DNA of 64,000 nt from JBAXPV01 sp037132075 (GTDB lineage: Bacteria > Bacteroidota > Bacteroidia > Bacteroidales > CAIXZF01): assembly GCA_037132075.1 (NCBI GenBank), contig JBAXPV010000013.1:1-64000 (forward strand), read 5' to 3'. The first letter of the stretch is position 1. The number at the start of each line of letters is the position of its first letter. Shown here in pieces: positions 17,747 through 26,030 of the stretch. The notes below the pieces were generated by a model, which was given only the letters and a program-made list of their open reading frames with translations, was not told where the DNA came from and made no database searches. The translations under genes were made by a program, and so were the position numbers.

Positions 17747-19738
17747 ATGAAACTTATTGAAAAGTTATTGATAGCCAACAGGGGCGAGATTGCAGTGAGG
17801 ATCCTACGAAGCACGGAGAAACTTGGCATACCCGCAGTTTGTGTCTATGCAACGCCTGATGAAGATGCGCTCCATGTAAGGCGCGCCACAGAAGCATACA
17901 GCCTTGGTGACGGAGAACTATCTGACACCTATCTCAATATTCCGAAGATCCTCGACATTGCGAAGAAATCGGGATGTGATGCTATTCATCCGGGTTATGG
18001 ATTCCTCTCCGAAAATCCTTCTTTTGCCAGTGCCTGTGAAGAGGCAGGCTTGGTTTTTGTCGGGCCGGGCTCTGATACAATAAAATTGATGGGTAACAAA
18101 ATTGAAGCCCGCGACTTTGCCATCAAAGCCGGGATCCCTGTAACTCCGGGAGCGACAGGAACTCCAGCGGAGCTTCTTATTGCTGGTAAAGGAATGAAAC
18201 TTCCCTTGCTGGTAAAAGCAGCTGCAGGGGGCGGCGGCAAAGGCATGCGGATCATCCGCGATATGGACAGCATGGAGGAGGCACTTGTTCAAACCTCCCG
18301 CGAAGCTGAGAAGTATTTTGGGAATGGAAGTGTTTACCTGGAACGTTATATTGACAATCCCAGGCATATTGAAGTCCAGGTGCTGGGCGACAAACACGGA
18401 AATGTAATTCACCTCTTTGAGCGCGAATGTTCAATACAACGTCGCTATCAGAAAATTATTGAAGAAAGCCCCTCACCAACACTAACACCAGAAGTACGCA
18501 AAGAAATCTGCCAGGCTGCTGTAAAAATCGGACAAGCCATCAACTACGACAATGCAGGCACCCTTGAATTCCTCGTGGATGATGAATTGAATTTTTATTT
18601 CTTGGAGATGAACACCCGCGTCCAGGTCGAACACCCGGTGACAGAAATGGTCACCGGAATCGACATCGTCGAGGAACAGATCCTGATTGCTTCAGGAAAC
18701 CCTTTGAGATACCAACAAAACGATGTGAAACAAAAGGGGCATGCCATTGAATGCCGTATCTATGCTGAAGACCCTGCCAGCAATTTCCTCCCTTCGCCAG
18801 GCACCATGAACTTATACCTCGAACCTTCCGGGAAAGACCTGCGAATCGACTCCTCGGTTGACAAGCCTGCTCCTGTTCGCAGTTTCTATGACCCTATGAT
18901 CAGTAAAATGATCACCTGGGGAGAAGACCGGGAGATGGCCAGGCATAAGGCGATTCAATGCCTCCAGAATTATATCATTCATGGGATTAAAACCAATGTA
19001 AATTATCTTCTGGGTGTGCTGGATCACAAGGCTTATATCGAGAATAAAGTCTCAACGCATTTCTGCGATATGCACACTGCTGAGATCCTGGAAAGCCTGG
19101 CTGAAAGTAAAAAGAACATCCCGGTCTCCGTACCCCTGATCGCATACGTTATTTCAACGCTGAACGAAAGCAATATTCACCTTGCAAACAACGTATGGAA
19201 TAATATAGGCTATTGGAGAATCAACAACACCCTTGAAGTTAGTTTCGGAGAAAGCACTTATCTCATCGAGATCCTCAGGCAATATGGCCATCATTACCAT
19301 TTCATGCTTGAAGGCCAGGAATACGAAACTGACCTGATCTCAAATGAGAACGGTCGTGTGGAACTCTCTATCAACGGGTATCACTCAGTGGCTTTTATTT
19401 CCAGGGATGCTGCCGGTTTTTCGTGGCTGAGTTGCAAAGGCCATATCTTTCAATGTTTGCGCAATGACTTCTTACACATGCCTGATGTCTTTATCAGCCA
19501 CGACAGCGACAGTAAAGATCGTGTATGCTCACCTATGCCTGGAAAAGTCATTCGCATCAATTTCCCTGACGGGGCTGAGGTGAAAAAAGGACAGACCCTC
19601 CTTGTTGTCGAAGCAATGAAAATGGAGAATAACATCCTGGCCATGGCCGACGGCACTATCAGTAGTTTACTTGTTAAGCCAGGAGACATGGTTGACTCTT
19701 CAACGGAACTAGTAAGAATAACTTATAATGAAATCTAG
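17747..19738 (+). CDS. mccA: Methylcrotonoyl-CoA carboxylase, biotin carboxylase/BCCP (alpha) subunit
   Basis: The protein has 663 residues. The biotin carboxylase N-domain starts at LIANRGEIAVRILR. The ATP-grasp region includes KAAAGGGGKGMRIIR and HIEVQVLGDKHGNVIHLFERECS, and the active-site loop FLEMNTRVQVEHPVTE follows. A linking beta-barrel domain precedes a C-terminal biotinyl domain with VVEAMKMENN (biotinyl Lys625). ATP and bicarbonate drive carboxylation of this biotin for the mccB subunit. Length and neighbours point to methylcrotonyl- rather than acetyl- or propionyl-CoA carboxylase. The holoenzyme needs a biotin ligase, which is not in this window. Confidence 0.95.
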   Translation: MKLIEKLLIANRGEIAVRILRSTEKLGIPAVCVYATPDEDALHVRRATEAYSLGDGELSDTYLNIPKILDIAKKSGCDAIHPGYGFLSENPSFASACEEAGLVFVGPGSDTIKLMGNKIEARDFAIKAGIPVTPGATGTPAELLIAGKGMKLPLLVKAAAGGGGKGMRIIRDMDSMEEALVQTSREAEKYFGNGSVYLERYIDNPRHIEVQVLGDKHGNVIHLFERECSIQRRYQKIIEESPSPTLTPEVRKEICQAAVKIGQAINYDNAGTLEFLVDDELNFYFLEMNTRVQVEHPVTEMVTGIDIVEEQILIASGNPLRYQQNDVKQKGHAIECRIYAEDPASNFLPSPGTMNLYLEPSGKDLRIDSSVDKPAPVRSFYDPMISKMITWGEDREMARHKAIQCLQNYIIHGIKTNVNYLLGVLDHKAYIENKVSTHFCDMHTAEILESLAESKKNIPVSVPLIAYVISTLNESNIHLANNVWNNIGYWRINNTLEVSFGESTYLIEILRQYGHHYHFMLEGQEYETDLISNENGRVELSINGYHSVAFISRDAAGFSWLSCKGHIFQCLRNDFLHMPDVFISHDSDSKDRVCSPMPGKVIRINFPDGAEVKKGQTLLVVEAMKMENNILAMADGTISSLLVKPGDMVDSSTELVRITYNEI

Positions 19739-19827
19739 GCTGAAGGCTTTTAGGCTGAGGGCTGAAGGCCAGCTTCGCGAACAATCGCCTCACTGCTTTC
19801 AGCCTAACAGCCCTCAGCCTTCAGCCA
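19738..19827. repeat. Imperfect hairpin of a dispersed GGCTGAAGG repeat
   Basis: Two arms of about 32 nt (19738-19769 and 19795-19826) pair imperfectly, with perfect outer ends (GGCTGAAGGC with GCCTTCAGCC), around a loop of about 25 nt. Each arm itself contains repeated GGCTGA(A/G)GG units. An 18-nt part (19751-19768) recurs inverted at 31554-31571. It lies directly after mccA and could attenuate transcription into the CoA-transferase genes. Confidence 0.7.
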
Positions 19828-19861
19828 AAATATTATCTTTGAAAACTACAAATTTAACAAC

Positions 19862-20554
19862 ATGAATAAAGTCGTAAAAAACGCTCAAGAAGCTATCCTG
19901 GGAATTACAAATGGCATGACGATCATGCTCGGTGGATTCGGTCTATGTGGCATCCCCGAGAATTGTCTGAAAGCCATGGCCGAGACAGAGATCCATGGCC
20001 TTACCTGTATCTCAAACAATGCAGGGATTGATGGGTTTGGGCTTGGCTTGCTGCTCCGGAAACACCAGATCCACAAGATGATTTCTTCTTATGTCGGCGA
20101 AAATAAAGAGTTTGAACGACAGCTGCTCAGTGGTGAATTGATTGTCGATCTGATTCCTCAGGGAACATTGGCAGAAAGGATCCGTGCGGGCGGTGCAGGA
20201 ATCCCGGCCTTTTTCGTGCCCGCAGGATACGGAACCGAAGTTCAAGGGAATAAAGAAGTGCGGGAGTATAATGGCAAGATGCATATCCTGGAAGAAGGGA
20301 TGACCGCCGACTTTGCTATTGTGAAAGCAAAATATGGAGATACCCGCGGAAATCTTATTTACAACCGGACTGCCAACAACTTCAACCAGGCGATTGCAAC
20401 GGCCGGGAAAATCACTATTGCAGAGGTGGAAATCCTTGTTCCTTACGGTGAGTTGGACCCAAACCAGATCCACACACCAGGAGTTTACGTCAACCGTATT
20501 TTCCAGGGTTCCGATTATGAGAAAAGAATAGAATTCAGAACAACAGCATCCTAA
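19862..20554 (+). CDS. scoA: 3-oxoacid CoA-transferase, subunit A
   Basis: The 230-residue protein shows the subunit A signature: DGMTIMLGGFG-type loop (NGMTIMLGGFGLCGIPENC), ISNNAGIDGFGLGLLL, LIPQGTLAERIRAGGAGIPAFFVPAGYGTEV and GDTRGNLIYNRTANNFN. With subunit B it moves CoA between succinyl-CoA or an acyl-CoA and acetoacetate, the product of HMG-CoA lyase in the same operon. It starts 123 bp after mccA, beyond a hairpin repeat, and precedes scoB by 17 bp. Confidence 0.93.
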   Translation: MNKVVKNAQEAILGITNGMTIMLGGFGLCGIPENCLKAMAETEIHGLTCISNNAGIDGFGLGLLLRKHQIHKMISSYVGENKEFERQLLSGELIVDLIPQGTLAERIRAGGAGIPAFFVPAGYGTEVQGNKEVREYNGKMHILEEGMTADFAIVKAKYGDTRGNLIYNRTANNFNQAIATAGKITIAEVEILVPYGELDPNQIHTPGVYVNRIFQGSDYEKRIEFRTTAS

Positions 20555-20571
20555 CAAATAAGAAAATTTTT

Positions 20572-21228
20572 ATGGCTCTCGATAAAAATGGCATCGCCAA
20601 AAGAATTGCTCAGGAATTACAAGATGGTTTTTATGTGAACCTCGGCATTGGCATCCCAACCTTAGTAGCAAATTATATTCCTGAAGGCATAGAAGTCATC
20701 CTTCAATCAGAAAATGGACTTCTAGGTATCGGCCCCTTTCCTTCCGAGGATGATGTTGATGCTGACCTGATCAATGCCGGCAAACAAACTGTGACTTACA
20801 GTCCTGGTGCCTCTTTCTTTGATTCCGCTGCCAGCTTTGCCATGATACGTGGCGGACACATCGACATGACCGTCCTGGGAGCCTTTGAGGTAAATGACCG
20901 TGGCGATATCGCCAGCTGGAAAGTGCCTGGAAAGCTGATAAAAGGCATGGGTGGTGCCATGGACCTGGTGGCTGCCGCGAAAAACATTATCGTCGCGATG
21001 ATGCACACCGACAAAGAAGGCAACTCCAAGCTTTTGAAGGAATGTACCCTTCCTTTAACAGGGGTTTCCTGTGTAAAGAAAATCGTCACTGACCTGGCAG
21101 TTCTCGAGGTCACGCCTGAAGGCTTTGTCCTTGTGGAACGCGCGCCTGGCGTTAGTGTTGACGAGATTGTGAAGGCTACCGAAGGCCGGCTCATTGTTCC
21201 AACGAATGTTCCTGAAATGAATTTGTAA
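20572..21228 (+). CDS. scoB: 3-oxoacid CoA-transferase, subunit B
   Basis: The 218-residue protein has the subunit B landmarks NLGIGIPTLVANYIPEG, the catalytic-Glu region LQSENGLLGIGPFP (SENG motif), DSAASFAMIRGGHIDMTVLGAFEV and WKVPGKLIKGMGGAMDLVAAAKN. The Glu of SENG forms the CoA thioester intermediate in this family. It forms the active enzyme with the product of scoA upstream and completes acetoacetate activation to acetoacetyl-CoA. Confidence 0.94.
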   Translation: MALDKNGIAKRIAQELQDGFYVNLGIGIPTLVANYIPEGIEVILQSENGLLGIGPFPSEDDVDADLINAGKQTVTYSPGASFFDSAASFAMIRGGHIDMTVLGAFEVNDRGDIASWKVPGKLIKGMGGAMDLVAAAKNIIVAMMHTDKEGNSKLLKECTLPLTGVSCVKKIVTDLAVLEVTPEGFVLVERAPGVSVDEIVKATEGRLIVPTNVPEMNL

Positions 21229-21247
21229 AAACCTTAACACGGCAAAA

Positions 21248-22255
21248 ATGAATTATCCAAAAAAAGTCACCATAGGAGATATCACCGTCAGGGACGGATT
21301 CCAGCATGAAGAGATCTTCATCCCAACCGAAGCAAAGCTTTGGCTGGCTGAACAACTTATTCTTGCAGGATTCAAACATATCGAAGTGACCAACCTTGGC
21401 AATCCCTCAGGGATGCCTCAGTTTAAAGATGCTGATGAGCTCATGAAAAAGCTTCGAAGCAGCAAAAAAGTTGAGCACCTCCTTCCCAATGTCTCACTTA
21501 CTTGTATCACCATCCGCGAAAAAGCCATCGAAAGGGCCATCCAGGCCCGGAAAGACGGCTATGGACCTGACCGTATCCTTTTGATGGTATCTACCAGCGA
21601 ATCACATCATAAAAAGAACTCAGGACTGAGCCTCGATGCGTATTGGAAAATGGCAGAGAAATGGATCCCTCTTGCAAAAGACGCCGGATTGAAAGTCAAC
21701 GGTACAGTGAGCACCATCTGGGGCTGCCCTATCGAAGGCCCGACAGAGTTATCAAAAGCCATTGAATTTACCAAACGATGGTTTGAGATCGGCGCCAGCG
21801 ATGTGGAACATGCTGACCATGACGGATCTGCCTCACCCGATAGGGTCTACCAATATTACTCTATGCTCCTGGATGCAGTTCCCAGGCCCGAGAAACAAAT
21901 CGTCCACTTCCATACCACACGTGGCTGGGGAATGGCCAATGTGCTCGCAGCTCTTCAAGCCGGGATGACAAACTTTGAATCCACCATGGGTGGCATCGGC
22001 GGACAACCCGCAAATTTCGTGAGCGGGGTTCCTGTCGCCGGAACCGGTAGTTATTATTACAAAGATTCAAACCTCGTAGGCCTTGTATCTACAGAAGATA
22101 TGGTCGTGATGATGGATGAAATGGGAATCGATACCCAGTTGGATGTCGATAAAGTACTGGAGATCGGACAGATGGTTGAAAAGATCACCGGGCGCAGGTT
22201 ACGTTCTGAATCCATTAAAAATGGAAGAATCCCGAAATCGCTGACAGGGAGGTAA
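21248..22255 (+). CDS. HMG-CoA lyase-family (DRE-TIM) protein 1, with Gln in place of the loop Cys
   Basis: This 335-residue TIM-barrel protein belongs to the HMGL-like metal-dependent aldolases. It retains the first-strand motif VRDGFQ (Arg15, Asp16), IEVTNLGNP and the metal-binding HFH (His220, His222). The glycine-rich flexible loop, normally GGxGGCP in HMG-CoA lyase, reads GGIGGQP with Gln253 in place of the catalytic Cys. The encoded protein is also longer than bacterial HMG-CoA lyase. It is followed 6 bp later by a second, complementary family member. It may act in the same C-C cleavage step or on another acyl-CoA; the specific reaction is uncertain. Confidence 0.8.
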   Translation: MNYPKKVTIGDITVRDGFQHEEIFIPTEAKLWLAEQLILAGFKHIEVTNLGNPSGMPQFKDADELMKKLRSSKKVEHLLPNVSLTCITIREKAIERAIQARKDGYGPDRILLMVSTSESHHKKNSGLSLDAYWKMAEKWIPLAKDAGLKVNGTVSTIWGCPIEGPTELSKAIEFTKRWFEIGASDVEHADHDGSASPDRVYQYYSMLLDAVPRPEKQIVHFHTTRGWGMANVLAALQAGMTNFESTMGGIGGQPANFVSGVPVAGTGSYYYKDSNLVGLVSTEDMVVMMDEMGIDTQLDVDKVLEIGQMVEKITGRRLRSESIKNGRIPKSLTGR

Positions 22256-22261
22256 TTACAG

Positions 22262-23119
22262 ATGAAAATAATAGAACTACCCCGGGAGGCTTTGCAGAGT
22301 ATCCCGGATTATATTTCCCCTAATGACAGGGCCATGTATTTCAATACCTTATTGAAGGTTGGGTTTGATACTGTCGAAATCGGCAGCATCACCTCAGAAA
22401 GGGTATTGCCTCAGATGCAAGGAACATTTGATGTTCTGGAAAAGCTGGAACCTAATGCTAACACAAACATCATGGTGCTAGTCCTTAATAAAAAAGGGGC
22501 TGATACGATCATCCGGCATGAGAAAGTCACACAGCTTTCTTTTCCCTTCGCTGCCTCATCTGCCTTCCTAACAAAGAACATCAATTCAACTGTAGATCAA
22601 ACCTTTGAAACCACAGCATACATCGTAAATCTCTGTCACCAGCATCATAAAAAACCAATTATTTATTTCTCCATGGCATTCGGAAACCCTTACGGTGAAA
22701 CCTGGAACCTCGACATGCTCATGCACTGGATTGAGAAACTGGAAAATATCGGCATCGATGTACTCCCTTTATCTAATGTGTCAATCCCGATCGACGAAAA
22801 GATCATCAGCGAATATTATGCTACCTTGATCCCCACCTTTACCAAAATCGAGTTTGGTCTGCATCTGCATACAAAAACAACAGATGTTCAATCAAAAATT
22901 AATGCAGCCTATCTACAGTCTTGCCGCAGATTCGACGCAGTAATCAATGGCATGGGCGGTTGCCCAATGGCTTGCGACGAGATGCTCGGCAACCTGGAAA
23001 CGCAAGCCTTATTGAGATATTTTGATGACAACAACATCCCAACCGGACTCGACTCAATAGCACTCAACGAATCATATAAACAAGCCTCACAATATTTAAT
23101 TCATTCTATAAAAAAATAA
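22262..23119 (+). CDS. Hydroxymethylglutaryl-CoA lyase-family protein 2
   Basis: This 285-residue protein has HMG-CoA lyase size and most catalytic features: VEIGS (Glu near residue 40), the metal ligands HLH (His201, His203), the Cys loop NGMGGCP (Cys234) and LGNLET (Asn244). The first-strand RDGLQ motif is altered to REALQ (Arg8, Glu9), so the usual catalytic Asp is Glu. In this operon it is the best candidate for cleaving HMG-CoA to acetoacetate and acetyl-CoA, alone or with its upstream paralogue. It lies 3 bp before the acyl-CoA dehydrogenase gene. Confidence 0.82.
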   Translation: MKIIELPREALQSIPDYISPNDRAMYFNTLLKVGFDTVEIGSITSERVLPQMQGTFDVLEKLEPNANTNIMVLVLNKKGADTIIRHEKVTQLSFPFAASSAFLTKNINSTVDQTFETTAYIVNLCHQHHKKPIIYFSMAFGNPYGETWNLDMLMHWIEKLENIGIDVLPLSNVSIPIDEKIISEYYATLIPTFTKIEFGLHLHTKTTDVQSKINAAYLQSCRRFDAVINGMGGCPMACDEMLGNLETQALLRYFDDNNIPTGLDSIALNESYKQASQYLIHSIKK

Positions 23120-23122
23120 CCC

Positions 23123-24268
23123 ATGGACATTTACTGCTCCGAAGAACACGATCTCATCCGAAATACGGTCAGGGATTTTGCAGAACACGAAATAAAACCC
23201 ATCGCCCAGGAACTCGACGAAAAAGCATTGTTCTCAGAAGAACTCACCAAAAAGATGGGCGAAATAGGTCTGTTTGGAATGGTTGTTGACCCGAAATACG
23301 GCGGTCATGGCTTCGACACCTTGTCGTATATCATTGCCGTGGAAGAACTGGCTCGTATCGACAGTTCCCAGGCAGCTACAGTGGCAGCGCATAATTCTTT
23401 GGGCATAGGCCCAATCGCCAGCTACGGCACCGAAGAGCAAAAGATGAAATATTTACCCCGACTTTGTACTGGTGAAGCCCTCTGGGGATTTGGCCTCACA
23501 GAACCGGAAGCAGGCTCCGATAGCCGTGGAACCCGCACAAAGGCTTATCTGGAACAAGGACAATGGGTCATTAATGGATCCAAAATTTTTATCACCAATG
23601 CCTCAACAGCAATAACACTGGGATCTACCGTTCAGGTAGTAACGGGCGATCATGATGGGCATAAAGAATTCTCAGCCATCATCGTTCCCCAAAATACTGT
23701 GGGATTTAAAGCTGTCAGCATGCATGGCAAAATGATGTGGCGGGCTTCAAACACTTCAGAACTTTACTTCGACGATTGTAGGGTTCCGGAAGAAAATTTA
23801 CTGGGACACATTGGTCAAGGATCTCATATTATGCTCCACACGCTCGACAGCGGCAGGCTCTCTATCGCTGCCATGGGACTCGGACTAGCCCAAGGAGCCT
23901 TTGAACTGGGAATGGCTTATGCCCAGGAACGCAAACAGTTTGGAAGACCTATTGCCCAATTCCAGGCGATCTCATTTAAACTGGCTGATATGGCCACCAA
24001 AATTGAACTCGGCCGTAACCTCCTTTACAAAGCATGCTGGCTTAAGGACAACAAACGTCCATTCGCCAAAGAGGCTGCGATGTCTAAACTCTATTGCTCT
24101 GAAATCGCTAAAGAAGTCGCTGATGAGGCCGTTCAGATCCATGGAGGTTATGGTTTGATGAAGGCTTATGACATCGAAAGATTTTATCGTGACCAAAGAC
24201 TACTTCAGATTGGCGAAGGCACTTCTGAGATCCAGAAGATGGTGATTGCACGACACATCGGGATTTAA
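23123..24268 (+). CDS. Acyl-CoA dehydrogenase
   Basis: The 381-residue FAD enzyme has family signatures GFGLTEPEAGSDS, WVINGSKIFITNAS, RKQFGRPIAQFQAI and QIHGGYGLMKAYDIERFYRD. The catalytic base is visible as Glu365 in GEGTSEIQ. That is the short/medium-chain and 2-methyl-branched pattern; isovaleryl-CoA dehydrogenase normally has a small residue here (GAGTSE) and its Glu elsewhere. Operon position would suggest isovaleryl-CoA oxidation at the head of the pathway, but the residue pattern argues for a butyryl- or branched-acyl-CoA enzyme. An electron-transfer flavoprotein is not encoded nearby. Confidence 0.9.
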   Translation: MDIYCSEEHDLIRNTVRDFAEHEIKPIAQELDEKALFSEELTKKMGEIGLFGMVVDPKYGGHGFDTLSYIIAVEELARIDSSQAATVAAHNSLGIGPIASYGTEEQKMKYLPRLCTGEALWGFGLTEPEAGSDSRGTRTKAYLEQGQWVINGSKIFITNASTAITLGSTVQVVTGDHDGHKEFSAIIVPQNTVGFKAVSMHGKMMWRASNTSELYFDDCRVPEENLLGHIGQGSHIMLHTLDSGRLSIAAMGLGLAQGAFELGMAYAQERKQFGRPIAQFQAISFKLADMATKIELGRNLLYKACWLKDNKRPFAKEAAMSKLYCSEIAKEVADEAVQIHGGYGLMKAYDIERFYRDQRLLQIGEGTSEIQKMVIARHIGI

Positions 24269-24281
24269 AAATAACAAATAT

Positions 24282-24674
24282 ATGAGGCTCTTAACTGTTA
24301 TATTTATAATGTTTATTTCCTCTTACAGTTTCGCTCAAACCCAGTCTAAGCTGAACAAAGATGCCAGTGAATCATATAACAAAGCTGATAAGGAATTAAA
24401 CAAGCTTTATAAAAAGATCCTGCTTGAATACCAGGCTGATACGATGTTCATCCAGAATCTCAAGATCTCACAAAGAATCTGGATCAGTTTCCGTGATGCC
24501 GAGGTAAAAATGAAATTCCCGGAACGTGAACCAGGGTATTATGGCACCATACATCCTTTATGCATCGCAAATTATATGGAAAAACTAACTCGCAACAGAA
24601 TCGCCACCCTCAAGCTCTGGATCGATGGGATACAAGAAGGTGATCCTTGTTCAGGAACAATAAAAACCAAATAA
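24282..24674 (+). CDS. LprI-like (DUF1311) exported protein
   Basis: The start at ATG 24282 gives 130 residues with a clean signal peptide (MRLLTVIFIMFISSYSFAQ); the longer frame from 24246 overlaps the dehydrogenase gene. The mature part follows the lysozyme-inhibitor LprI/DUF1311 pattern: SESYNKADKELNKLYKKIL, then LKISQRIWISFRDAEV and a GTIHPLCIANYMEKLTRNRIATL segment. Only two Cys residues remain in the mature protein, fewer than in many family members. It is 13 bp downstream of the operon and is probably cotranscribed. Confidence 0.75.
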   Translation: MRLLTVIFIMFISSYSFAQTQSKLNKDASESYNKADKELNKLYKKILLEYQADTMFIQNLKISQRIWISFRDAEVKMKFPEREPGYYGTIHPLCIANYMEKLTRNRIATLKLWIDGIQEGDPCSGTIKTK

Positions 24675-24675
24675 A

Positions 24676-26012
24676 GCGCTAACTTTGCTTCTGGAAGGTT
24701 TAGAACCAAACCTACTTACCTGGAAAACAAAGACATCTGTGAGATATAATCAGCTTCAACCAAAATCATGCTTTCCACAAGGGAATATTTCGATAAAGAC
24801 AAGGCCAACAACCTACATACGGTGAAGATCGGGAATGAACTCATACGGTAAAGAACCATTTCAGAACAAAAACCCTATACATTATTAGATTGTGAAAGAG
24901 GTTCCTTTGGAACAAAAGCAGCGGATCATCTGAAAAACGATACCGTGAAAAAACTGATCGACCATGGCTACAAGGTTTTCTTCCCAAACATTGAGTTCCA
25001 AACAGAAATCGCAATAAACCTTGCAAAATTCTTCAATGAAACAGGTATCAATCACCTTGATTTCGATGGTTTTGAAGGATGCCGGGCCAGCGGAGAAGGC
25101 GATTATGCCATGAACTTATTCGCAGAAGATTTTTTTAAGACTGTTGACCATGACTTCGTCAACGGAACCAGCCGCTCAAAGCCTTACTATTGGTATGTCA
25201 ACACACTCTGCAATTGGGGAGAACCCTGGTATGGCGGATTTAAAGAAAGCATGCAGGAATACAGAATCAACAATCAGGCGATGCTTGAGAGAAACTATTT
25301 CCCAAATATGCTGGGTTGGTATATGCTTACCAAAAACACCTCAATGCCAGAAATGGAATGGATGCTTGCCCGGGCTGCTGGCTGGAATGCAGGCTTTGCT
25401 ATGGTCATCCGAATAAATGCGATCCATTCAAACCCGATTGGACTTGAATTACTGGATGCGATCAAAGAATGGGAAAGTGCAAGATTATCAGGGGCTTTCA
25501 GTTCTGAACAAAAAGAGCGGCTAAAAAATTCAAAAAATGATTTTCACCTGGAAAAAGTTGGCGATAAGGAATGGAACTTATACCAGTTTGAGTCAACACA
25601 AGCTTTTGCCCACGAAAAAGCAGAGAAACAACCTGGTGAGCCCACCGCTTCAAGCATTGAATTCAGTGTCAATTCCTATGAACAGAAATTAAGATTTATT
25701 CTCGAAGTAAAAGGCAACTCAGGTTCAATAAAAAACCTTAGACTTCTCCTTGACAATTATACTGAACTAAGGATTCCGGATGAAATAATAGCTGGAGAAA
25801 CAATAATTTGCGACGGGACAGTTCTTCTTAGGATTTATGATGAAAAAGGAAAACAAAAAAGCAGCATTAATCCCGAAGGAAAAATACCAACGCTTAGTGT
25901 GGGGAAACATATTCTGTTAGTGGATGCTGATTTCAAAGGAGAAGAATCTCCTCAAATCAACATGATGATTAAATGGATGAAGGATCCTGAAAAAGTCATT
26001 GGGAAAAGGTAG
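24676..26012 (+). pseudogene. Decaying glycosidase-like gene with 5' loss, frameshift and nonsense codon
   Basis: A 355-codon open frame begins at GTG 24945, but coding sequence continues upstream in the same frame (LLDCERGSFGTKAADHLKND). It meets an in-frame TAA at 24849-24851 and then resumes to about 24752 (REYFDKDKANNLHTVKIGNELI). Farther upstream the likely continuation (LTWKTKTSVRYNQLQPK) is in another frame, so a frameshift lies near 24760. The start of the gene is missing. The readable part is TIM-barrel-like (INHLDFDGFEG, YYWYVNTLCNWGEPWYGGF, AGWNAGFAMVIRINAI) with a C-terminal beta domain, resembling large secreted glycoside hydrolases. The surviving C-terminal frame could still be translated from the GTG. 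Confidence 0.65.
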
Positions 26013-26030
26013 ATTTGTGAGTATAAAAAG

